Source: an uncultured Anaerolineaceae bacterium
Lineage (GTDB): Bacteria > Chloroflexota > Anaerolineae > Anaerolineales > Anaerolineaceae
DNA length: 9,823 bases
Assembly (NCBI GenBank): GCA_937920255.1
Contig: CALDSL010000423.1
Span: 1 to 9,823, forward strand
Direction: 5' to 3'
Positions 1-5,169 of the stretch are shown in pieces (the first letter of the stretch is position 1; each line of letters opens with the position of its first letter). The notes under the pieces are model-generated. The model did no database searches. It saw only the letters and a program-made list of their open reading frames with translations, and was not told the DNA's origin. A program made the translations under genes and the position numbers.

Positions 1-425
1 TCTTTGGCGGCCGGCAGGGGCGTGATGGCCTTGGCCAGCATGCGGAAGCTTTCCACGTGCAGGGTGATTTCCCCGGTGCGGGTGCGGAACATGTAGCCGC
101 TGGCCTCAATGTAGTCGCCCAGGTCAAAGGTATCGCGCAGCACCTGCATGGCTTCTTCACCCAGGTCGTTGATGCGGAAGAAGAGCTGCAGGCGGCCCTG
201 GCCGTCTTCGATATGAGCAAAAGTGACCTTGCCCATCGGGCGCATGGCGCGCAGCCGGCCAGCTACCGTCGCTTCCACGCGCGCGGTTTCGTCGGCCTCA
301 AAAGCGCGGATGGCCTCGACCGTATTATGGCTCGGGTTGGCGCGGGTGGGGTAGGGCTCGTTGCCCTCCTCGCGCATTTTCAGGGCTTTTTCCAGGCGAA
401 TTTTTTCCAGATCATTCAATTCCAT
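1..425 (-). CDS. lysS: Lysyl-tRNA synthetase, class II, N-terminal part (cut by window edge)
   Basis: LysRS charges tRNA-Lys with lysine in the cytoplasm. The first 141 codons are visible and the gene runs off the left edge, so the catalytic class II domain is outside the window. The protein begins MELNDLEKIRLEKALKMREE, followed by the EGNEPYP stretch typical of the LysRS N-terminal helix region. Residues ~52-135 look like the OB-fold anticodon-binding domain, with VAGRLRAMRPMGKVTFAHIE, GQGRLQLFF and GDYIEASGYMFRTRTGEITL in the order known for LysRS. The ATG at 423-425 was chosen because a GAGAGGAAG ribosome-binding site precedes it and the LysRS N-terminus aligns from there. It lies downstream of greA on the same strand, with a hairpin terminator between, so it must be reached by read-through or from a promoter inside greA. 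Identification is firm; only the truncation limits it. Confidence 0.95.
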   Translation of the reverse strand, partial: MELNDLEKIRLEKALKMREEGNEPYPTRANPSHNTVEAIRAFEADETARVEATVAGRLRAMRPMGKVTFAHIEDGQGRLQLFFRINDLGEEAMQVLRDTFDLGDYIEASGYMFRTRTGEITLHVESFRMLAKAITPLPAAK

Positions 426-450
426 GATTGCTTCCTCTCGGTTGGCGCAG

Positions 451-497
451 ATTAAGAAAAAGCCCCGCCCAGGGTAACAGGGCGGGGCTGGTTTTTT
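451..497. terminator. Hairpin terminator between greA and lysS (possibly bidirectional)
   Basis: A perfect 10-bp stem pairs 461-470 (AGCCCCGCCC) with 480-489 (GGGCGGGGCT) around a 9-nt loop. On the minus strand it is followed by TTTTTCTTAA, so it should end greA transcripts 18-56 nt after the greA stop. On the plus strand it is followed by GG and six T's, so it may work both ways. The tail ends about 25 nt before the lysS start. Confidence 0.85.
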
Positions 498-506
498 GCC
501 CCAGAA

Positions 507-971
507 TTATTCCACCTTCAAAATTTCGACGGTAAACGATCCGGCAGGCGCGTCCACCTGGACGGACTCAGATACTTTGCGGTTGAGCAGAGCTTTCCCC
601 AGCGGCGATTCATTTGAGATGCGGCCGGTGGCCGGGTTGGCCTCGGCGGCGCCGACGATGGTGTAGACCTCGGGTTCCGCGCCCTCTTCGCGGATGGTCA
701 CGGTCGAACCGACCTGGATGGTGTCCGCCCCGTTGTGCGCTTCGGTGATCACGCGCGCGGTGGCCAGCAGGATTTCCAGCTCTTTAATGCGGCCTTCCAC
801 AAAAGCCTGTTCGTTTTTCGCGGCCTCGTACTCGGCGTTTTCGATCAGCTCGCCGCCTTCCATGGCCTCATGCAGACGGTTTGCAATTTCCTGGCGCTTG
901 TATGTGCGAAGGTATTCCAACTCGTCTTGTAATTTGTCATAGCCTTCACGGGTCAGGAATGATGTGGTCAT
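507..971 (-). CDS. greA: Transcription elongation factor GreA
   Basis: GreA enters the secondary channel of stalled RNA polymerase and stimulates cleavage of the backtracked 3' RNA end. The 154-residue product has the usual GreA length. Residues 1-75 form the N-terminal coiled coil, with the tip loop at 39-48 (GGELIENAEY) and the AAKNEQ and RIKELE stretches after it. Residues 80-154 are the FKBP-like C-terminal domain, with ISNESPLGKALL at 118-129. The two acidic tip residues are E41 and E44; most GreA proteins have Asp at position 41, so this is a conservative change. The ATG at 969-971 is preceded by GAGGAAA at a slightly long spacing of about 13 nt. A strong promoter lies about 160 nt upstream (1141-1169) and a hairpin terminator follows the stop. 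Confidence 0.97.
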   Translation of the reverse strand: MTTSFLTREGYDKLQDELEYLRTYKRQEIANRLHEAMEGGELIENAEYEAAKNEQAFVEGRIKELEILLATARVITEAHNGADTIQVGSTVTIREEGAEPEVYTIVGAAEANPATGRISNESPLGKALLNRKVSESVQVDAPAGSFTVEILKVE

Positions 972-1052
972 GTCGAATGTATTTCCTCATTTTCCTCTAA
1001 AGATTTGGAGAAATCCCATGCCGTTTCGCGGTGAAAGGAAAAATAGGCCGAG

Positions 1053-1131
1053 ATCGCTTAAACGAACAAAACCACTCCGTACAGAGCGATTTTTAAAGTA
1101 AGTACCCCTGAGGGTATCCACGCGGTCAGGG
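1053..1131 (-). promoter_or_regulatory. Structured 5' leader of greA with competing hairpins
   Basis: Between the predicted start of transcription (~1134) and greA, three inverted repeats are visible. TACCC at 1103-1107 pairs with GGGTA at 1112-1116. CCCTGA at 1106-1111 pairs with TCAGGG at 1126-1131. These two share bases, so they exclude each other. A third pairs ATCGCT at 1053-1058 with AGCGAT at 1085-1090. It matches no riboswitch I recognise, and a regulatory role is inference. Confidence 0.3.
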
Positions 1132-1140
1132 ATTAGCAAA

Positions 1141-1169
1141 ATCATACCACAGATGTCCAGACTATGCAA
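1141..1169 (-). promoter_or_regulatory. Predicted sigma-70-type promoter of greA (extended -10)
   Basis: On the minus strand, TTGCAT (1164-1169) and TATGAT (1141-1146) are separated by exactly 17 bp. A TGG triplet sits directly before the -10 hexamer, giving an extended -10. Transcription would start near 1134, leaving a leader of about 160 nt before greA. Confidence 0.65.
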
Positions 1170-1274
1170 GCCGCTTTCTATGCGGTTGAAAGTGCTTACA
1201 GGGTGGCAGCCAACGCTCGATCAACGCAGCATGGCGGCTCAATGGTCAAATATGCTATTTTTGATAATATTTAG

Positions 1275-1280
1275 TATAAT
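1275..1280 (+). promoter_or_regulatory. Possible -10 element for the DtxR-family gene
   Basis: A perfect TATAAT lies about 75 nt upstream of the start codon in an A+T-rich segment. No good -35 hexamer is seen at 16-18 bp. The nearest TTGATA (1261-1266) is too close, so an activator or another sigma factor may be involved, or the match is chance. Confidence 0.35.
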
Positions 1281-1354
1281 AATCCAGCAAATTTCCGGCA
1301 ACTACCCCCGGCTGCCATCATTTCCCTGAAAAACCGGTTTGGAGTAAACGATTC

Positions 1355-2044
1355 ATGGCGTTTGAGCAAAAATTGAGCATCACCGCGGCCGAGATCTACC
1401 GCCTGCAGCAAGACCACGCGCCGGTGCCGCTTTCGCTGCTGGCGGATACGGTGGACGTTTCCACGCAGGCCATTTCGATGCTTGTGCAGCGCATGAAATC
1501 CGCCGGGTATTTGCTGTATGAGCCCTACCGTGGCGTCACGCTTACCCCTGAAGGCGAGCGACTGGCGATGCCCGCGCTGCGCCGCCACCGCCTAGTGGAG
1601 GTGTTCCTGGTGCGCAGCCTGCGCTACGACTGGGCCGCCGCGCATGAGCTGGCCGATCAGTTCGAGCGCGGGGTGAACGATGAGATCGAAGACCGGATCG
1701 ACGAATTGATGGGGCATCCGCCGCGCTGCCCGCACGGCGAGCCGATCCCCAGCAAAGACGGGGTCATGCCGGCGGTGAACGATACGCCTCTGATCAACGT
1801 GCCGTCCGGATCGGAGTGCGTCGTCAGCCGGGTGCGCACCCACAACCCCGATAAGCTGCGCTACATTGCCGAATTGGGGCTGCTGCCGGGTCTGCCGTTC
1901 CACCTGTTGAGCTGCGCGCCGTTCAAGGGTCCGCTGCGGCTGCAGATGAAACCCCAGGATCACGTGATCAGCTATGAGCTGGCGCAGGATCTGTGGGTCG
2001 AGGTCGAGAAGGTGGGTCAGGGCAACCGCCCGGTGGCGACGTAG
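1355..2044 (+). CDS. DtxR/MntR-family metal-dependent transcriptional regulator
   Basis: Family members are dimeric repressors that bind Fe(II) or Mn(II) and control metal uptake genes. The 229-residue protein has the full three-domain layout: winged helix ~7-72 (recognition region VSTQAISMLVQRMKSAGYL, wing with LLYEPYRGVTLTPEG), dimerisation and metal domain ~73-140 (RHRLVEVFL, HELADQFERGVNDEIEDRI, CPHGEPIP at 125-132), and a FeoA/SH3-like domain ~146-218 (YIAELGLLPG). Compared with DtxR from memory, the ancillary site H79/E83/H98 is kept as H78/E82/H97. The primary site is altered: M10 becomes I9, C102 becomes D101, E105 stays as E104 and H106 becomes R105. The MntR site residues D8, E11 and H103 are likewise not kept. 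The start has GGAG at 1341-1344, 10 nt before ATG. It faces the FTR1 iron permease gene, which is a plausible target. Family certain; the metal sensed is unknown. Confidence 0.93.
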   Translation: MAFEQKLSITAAEIYRLQQDHAPVPLSLLADTVDVSTQAISMLVQRMKSAGYLLYEPYRGVTLTPEGERLAMPALRRHRLVEVFLVRSLRYDWAAAHELADQFERGVNDEIEDRIDELMGHPPRCPHGEPIPSKDGVMPAVNDTPLINVPSGSECVVSRVRTHNPDKLRYIAELGLLPGLPFHLLSCAPFKGPLRLQMKPQDHVISYELAQDLWVEVEKVGQGNRPVAT

Positions 2045-2056
2045 CGGGCGGTTGCC
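2021..2056 (+). terminator. Hairpin overlapping the stop codon of the DtxR-family gene
   Basis: An 11-bp perfect stem pairs GGCAACCGCCC (2021-2031) with GGGCGGTTGCC (2046-2056). The left arm lies in the last codons and the TAG stop (2042-2044) is in the loop. Only a weak ATCTTT tail follows, so termination may be inefficient. Confidence 0.6.
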
Positions 2057-2095
2057 ATCTTTGGTGGTCCTGGTTTGCGAAGTGGGCAACTGTGG

Positions 2096-2121
2096 GGTGC
2101 GGTCGTTTTTCAGACCGCACC
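2096..2121. repeat. REP-like palindrome, copy 1
   Basis: GGTGCGGTC (2096-2104) pairs with GACCGCACC (2113-2121) over 9 bp with an 8-nt loop. It shares the GGTGCGGT arm with the palindrome at 2141-2166. Both lie between two genes that converge, a usual place for REP-type repeats. It may also slow transcription from either side. Confidence 0.6.
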
Positions 2122-2140
2122 GTCCTTATGACAATCGAGC

Positions 2141-2166
2141 GGTGCGGTTTGGAGAACAACCGCACC
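2141..2166. repeat. REP-like palindrome, copy 2
   Basis: GGTGCGGTT (2141-2149) pairs with AACCGCACC (2158-2166), again a 9-bp stem with an 8-nt loop. Outer bases GAGC (2137-2140) and GCTC (2176-2179) could extend it. The shared arm but different loop sequence suggests both copies belong to one dispersed family. Confidence 0.6.
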
Positions 2167-2201
2167 CTACCGCTGGCTCGAATCGGGCGCGGCCGGGTGG
2201 C

Positions 2202-3134
2202 TCACTCCGCCTGGTCGGCGGTGCGCTGTGGCTTGCGCGCCGCGCTGCGCCGGTGGGTGGCCCATTCGGCGGCATAATAGCTCCCGATGACGAATGCTGC
2301 CACGGCAGCCTGCAACACCAGCCCTTCCCAGGTGGGATAAACGCCAAACCATTCTCCCAACCAGTGCGGTGCGGCAAATCCGGAGATGGCATGTTCCGGC
2401 AGCCAGCCGACTTCCTGGAAAGTGTGCGCTGTTTTCCCCGTTAATTGCAGCAACACGATGCCGATCAGGATGCCGGTGATCACCAGCATCTTCTTGTACG
2501 GCAGATTGACCTGCAGCCGGAAGGTGATAAAGCCGACCAGGGCGACTGCCGCCAGCGCGATGACCACGCCGGCCATCACCATGCTCAGGTTGCTTTCCAG
2601 CACCAGCGCTTGCAGGAACAGCACCGTTTCAAACCCTTCGCGGTAAACGCTGGTAAAGCCCAGCGCCACCAGGCCCAGCCACAGCCCTGTCTCGCTGTTG
2701 AGGATGCGCTGTTTGCGGGCATGTGATGCCGCCATCCACTCTCGCCAGTAGACTTTGTGGAAGAACCAGTTCATAATCACCAGCAGCGATACGACCGCGA
2801 TAGCCGAAACTACTGCTTCGAGTTTTTCGCCGTGATGCGCCAGCGATTGGATAATATCATGGGCGAGCACCCAGGTGAGCGCGGTGGCCGCCACCGCCAG
2901 CAAGACGCCCAGCCACATCGGACGGCGGAATTTAACTTCCTCTTTTCGCTTCATGCTGCTCATTAGCGAAGCAAGGATGATGACCGCCTCCAGTCCTTCG
3001 CGGAACACGATCATTCCAGCGTTCATCACAGATGCGGCAGGCGCGGCGGGTACGGCCGCGAGCGCAGCGGGGGCACAGGCGGCAATGCCGGCCAGCAAAA
3101 TAAGCGAAGCGGTAACTCGGATGATATGCGCCAT
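2202..3134 (-). CDS. FTR1-family iron permease with N-terminal signal sequence
   Basis: FTR1 proteins carry Fe(III), or Fe freshly oxidised by a partner, across the cytoplasmic membrane. The 310-residue product has the two FTR1 signature motifs, REGLE at 45-49 (FREGLEAV) and REGFE at 165-169 (YREGFETVLF), each in a membrane helix. About seven hydrophobic segments follow the signal sequence: ~39-60, 72-92, 104-125, 150-175, 184-205, 216-233 and 270-290. The ATG at 3132-3134 was preferred over one 33 nt further upstream because GGAGAGG lies 6 nt before it and the protein then starts with a clean signal sequence (MAHIIRVTASLILLAGIAAC). That segment ends in I-A-A-C, which fits a lipobox, although cleavage after ALA at 25-27 is also possible. 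No oxidase or periplasmic EfeO/FetP-like partner is in the window. It faces the DtxR-family regulator, so iron control is likely but not shown. Confidence 0.93.
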   Translation of the reverse strand: MAHIIRVTASLILLAGIAACAPAALAAVPAAPAASVMNAGMIVFREGLEAVIILASLMSSMKRKEEVKFRRPMWLGVLLAVAATALTWVLAHDIIQSLAHHGEKLEAVVSAIAVVSLLVIMNWFFHKVYWREWMAASHARKQRILNSETGLWLGLVALGFTSVYREGFETVLFLQALVLESNLSMVMAGVVIALAAVALVGFITFRLQVNLPYKKMLVITGILIGIVLLQLTGKTAHTFQEVGWLPEHAISGFAAPHWLGEWFGVYPTWEGLVLQAAVAAFVIGSYYAAEWATHRRSAARKPQRTADQAE

Positions 3135-3193
3135 GGAAAACCTCTCCAGATATAGAATTTCGGTCAATTTCCCAGCCGGGCAGGGCGGGGCAA

Positions 3194-3223
3194 ATAATAG
3201 TATATTGACCTGTATTCTCTTAA
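3194..3223 (-). promoter_or_regulatory. Possible promoter of the FTR1 permease gene
   Basis: On the minus strand TTAAGA (3218-3223) and TATTAT (3194-3199) are 18 bp apart, about 60 nt upstream of the permease start, in an A+T-rich island. The match is moderate. No classical Fur or DtxR box could be recognised. Confidence 0.35.
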
Positions 3224-3288
3224 TCTAGAGAGCAGGATGAACCTCAACTTCACGCATGACGAACCCGGTTTTCAAGCAGGTTGGAACT

Positions 3289-3720
3289 TTATGGGGTAAG
3301 GCCTTCATCTTCGCCGGACTGGTGGTCGTAATTGCGCTGCATCATCCCGCTGGCGGGGCGCAGGCCCAGGCGGGCATAAAACGGCTGCACGGCTTCATCG
3401 CACAGCAGATCGATCATGTAGACGTCTTTCAGACGCTCCAGCAGCCGCCGCACCAGCTCGCTGCCGATGCCCTGGCCCTGATACGCCGGCAGTACTTCCA
3501 GCAGCGGGATGTAGGCGGCCAGTACGCCATCGGTCAGGGCGGTGATGAAGCCCACCACGCGCCGTGCCTGGCCATCCCAGGCCAGCAGTACGATATCGCT
3601 GGCGTGCAGCAGGCGCAGGTGCGTCTGCGGCGTGGGCGGGTCTGGCCAGCCGTCGAAAAAGCCGCTCAGGTGGCTGGGTTGGATGCCCTCGAGGGAATCG
3701 CGGTATTCGATCATGCGCAA
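3289..3720 (-). CDS. GNAT-family N-acetyltransferase (small, single domain)
   Basis: GNAT enzymes move an acetyl group from acetyl-CoA to an amine; the substrate here is unknown. The product of ~141-143 residues has the expected core. VVGFITALTDGVLAAYIPLLEVLPAYQ spans the beta-4 region. The acetyl-CoA loop QGQGIG is at 81-86, followed by SELVRRLLERL. The C-terminal half has the usual helix-strand end (VQPFYARLGLRPASGMMQRNY, counted from the upstream start). Two starts are possible: a TTG at 3718-3720, 5 nt after GGAGAGG, or ATG at 3712-3714, 11 nt after it. The longer one is given here. The gene is upstream of and in line with the FTR1 gene, but a 154-nt gap with its own possible promoter suggests separate transcription. 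Fold is certain; no function can be named. Confidence 0.9.
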   Translation of the reverse strand: MRMIEYRDSLEGIQPSHLSGFFDGWPDPPTPQTHLRLLHASDIVLLAWDGQARRVVGFITALTDGVLAAYIPLLEVLPAYQGQGIGSELVRRLLERLKDVYMIDLLCDEAVQPFYARLGLRPASGMMQRNYDHQSGEDEGLTP

Positions 3721-3818
3721 CCAGTCCTCTCCATGAAATCCGGCGTATACCCGCGCCTGTTACCAGCCTCTATGGTTTCATTGTAACCCTTTCGGCGGGC
3801 CGGAACCGGGTACAAAAC

Positions 3819-3824
3819 ATTATA
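3819..3824 (-). promoter_or_regulatory. Possible -10 element for the small GNAT gene
   Basis: A perfect TATAAT on the minus strand lies about 100 nt upstream of the GNAT start. No recognisable -35 hexamer is found at 16-18 bp, so this is tentative. Confidence 0.3.
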
Positions 3825-3871
3825 CACAGCGACTTCACACTTTTTATGGCAAATGGAAATGAATATACTTG

Positions 3872-3877
3872 TATAAT
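3872..3877 (+). promoter_or_regulatory. Possible -10 element for the chelatase-like gene
   Basis: A perfect TATAAT lies 62 nt before the start codon of the gene beginning at 3940. The best -35 candidate, TGGCAA at 3847-3852, has a long 19-bp spacer, so promoter strength is uncertain. Confidence 0.4.
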
Positions 3878-3939
3878 GAACAGCTATCGGTAGTGGTAGC
3901 GCGCTTTCCCTTTTTTTGAAAATTTGATAGGGGGTACCC

Positions 3940-5169
3940 ATGCAAATCGTCTGGTTTTTGCTGGTCGTCGTTTTGGCTGCTGTGCTGGGCTGGAGCGCAG
4001 TCATGTATCTCACCGCTTCGCCGCTGGCCATGAGCGCCTACGCGGTGCTGTCGGTCATTTTGTTGGTCGCGCTGGTGGCGCTGGTTGCCACGCGTTTTGC
4101 CGGCTGGAAGAAGCTGGCCGCAGCTGGCCTTTTGCTGGCGGCGTTTGCCGGCGGCTGGCTTGTGACCAATGCGCTGTTCCTGGCGCAGGAAGAGCACCGC
4201 GCCCTGCCCCAGCTCAACCCGCCGCCGCAGGCAGCGCGCGATCACATTGCCGTAGTGTACCTGACGCACGGCGAGCCGCCGGGATACAGCGCCATGCCGT
4301 GGGTGGAGACGATGAAGGAAATGGACGCGGACAAGGCGCCGTTCATCCCGGTTCCGTTCCGGCCGTTTTTCTTTAATGCGTTTCGGGGCGAATATCTGAA
4401 GGTTGGCGGCAGCCCGCATAACTATATCCATCAGACCATGCTAAACGCCGTGGAAAAGACCTTCCGCGAGGATGGCGACACTAATACGCGCTTCTACATC
4501 GCGTTCCTCGATTCCAACCCCCGCCCGGATGAATCGGTGCTGCGCGCTATCAACGACGGCGCGAGCCGGGTGGTGCTGGCCAATGTATTCCTGACCATTT
4601 CCAGCCACACTCAGGCCGGCCAGGAGATGGTGGAGGATCTCAACCTCGATGCGGTGGGCGTGCCGGTGTGCTACAGCGAGCCGCTGTGGGATTCAGACGC
4701 GCTCAAGCAGATGTTTGTCGACCGCGCCAATGCCAACCTGAACGGCAGCGACAAAGCCAGCGTGGGCGTGCTGCTGGTGGGGCACGGCCAGCCCAAGGAA
4801 TGGGACGCGATCTATCCGACCCAGACCGAGCAGGAACTGGCCTTCCGCGAAGACCTGGTGGAGCGCTTTGTGGCCGATGGGTACACGCGCGAGAACGTGC
4901 GGCTGGCGTGGATGGAATTCAAAGAGCCCAATACGCCGGAGGTGGCCGCCGAATTGGGCGCGCGCGAGCTGGACAAGATCTTCGTATTCTCGGCGTCGAT
5001 CAGCGCCTCATCGCTGCACAGCCTGTACGACACGCCTGAAGCGGTGCGCGGGGCAGGCATCCCGGACGGCACGCAGGTGGTCAACCTGGGGGCGTGGAAT
5101 GACGACCCGCTGGTGATCCAGGCGATCCGCGAGAAAATCGACCGCTGCATGCAGACCGTGTCGAATTAG
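3940..5169 (+). CDS. Membrane-anchored ferrochelatase/CbiX-like metal chelatase homologue
   Basis: Class II chelatases insert Fe(II), Co(II) or Ni(II) into tetrapyrroles. The 409-residue protein starts with three membrane helices (~3-25, 32-51, 59-81), absent from ordinary bacterial ferrochelatases. Residues ~101-409 match Bacillus subtilis HemH (310 residues) in motif order, recalled from memory: first strand VVYLTHGEP (106-113), the GGSP motif at 156-159, VVLANVFLTISSHTQAGQEM (211-230) at the TTGS-motif position, VLLVGHGQP (277-285) at the catalytic SAHSLP position, and SSLHSLYD (357-364) at the HLEVLYD position. H281 therefore matches catalytic H183. E264 appears replaced by H360, as in CbiK and CbiX, which use two His. 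WMEFKEPNTPE (324-334) also resembles CbiX. The start has AGGGGG 5 nt before ATG. Its end overlaps the convergent gene by 4 nt. Substrate and metal are unknown; loss of enzyme activity is possible. Confidence 0.8.
   Translation: MQIVWFLLVVVLAAVLGWSAVMYLTASPLAMSAYAVLSVILLVALVALVATRFAGWKKLAAAGLLLAAFAGGWLVTNALFLAQEEHRALPQLNPPPQAARDHIAVVYLTHGEPPGYSAMPWVETMKEMDADKAPFIPVPFRPFFFNAFRGEYLKVGGSPHNYIHQTMLNAVEKTFREDGDTNTRFYIAFLDSNPRPDESVLRAINDGASRVVLANVFLTISSHTQAGQEMVEDLNLDAVGVPVCYSEPLWDSDALKQMFVDRANANLNGSDKASVGVLLVGHGQPKEWDAIYPTQTEQELAFREDLVERFVADGYTRENVRLAWMEFKEPNTPEVAAELGARELDKIFVFSASISASSLHSLYDTPEAVRGAGIPDGTQVVNLGAWNDDPLVIQAIREKIDRCMQTVSN

Larger units (their letters stand above)
972..1354. other. Divergent intergenic region between greA and the DtxR-family gene
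   Basis: This 383-bp stretch has no convincing gene. A 60-codon minus-strand frame at 987-1169 has no family resemblance or good ribosome-binding site. The region holds the greA promoter and a leader of about 160 nt on the minus strand, and an A+T-rich segment at 1245-1285 on the plus strand that probably contains the promoter of the DtxR-family gene. Confidence 0.7.

Noticed and set aside
987..1169. A 60-codon frame upstream of greA
   Set aside because: It overlaps the greA promoter and leader, has no good ribosome-binding site and no recognisable protein features.
3135..3167. A start for the FTR1 permease 33 nt upstream (position 3167)
   Set aside because: The ribosome-binding site GGAGAGG lies inside this extension and 6 nt before the ATG at 3134, and the extension would put charged residues ahead of a clean signal sequence.
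1271..3211. A shared TAGTATA motif upstream of the DtxR-family gene (~1273) and of the FTR1 gene (~3199) as a common operator
   Set aside because: Only about 7 A+T-rich bases agree and they overlap the probable -10 elements, so chance and promoter similarity explain it. A motif search over more genes would be needed.
3844..4431. A 195-codon minus-strand frame opposite the start of the chelatase-like gene
   Set aside because: It is rich in Arg, His and Gln with no motif, and covers the membrane-helix region of a well-supported gene on the other strand.
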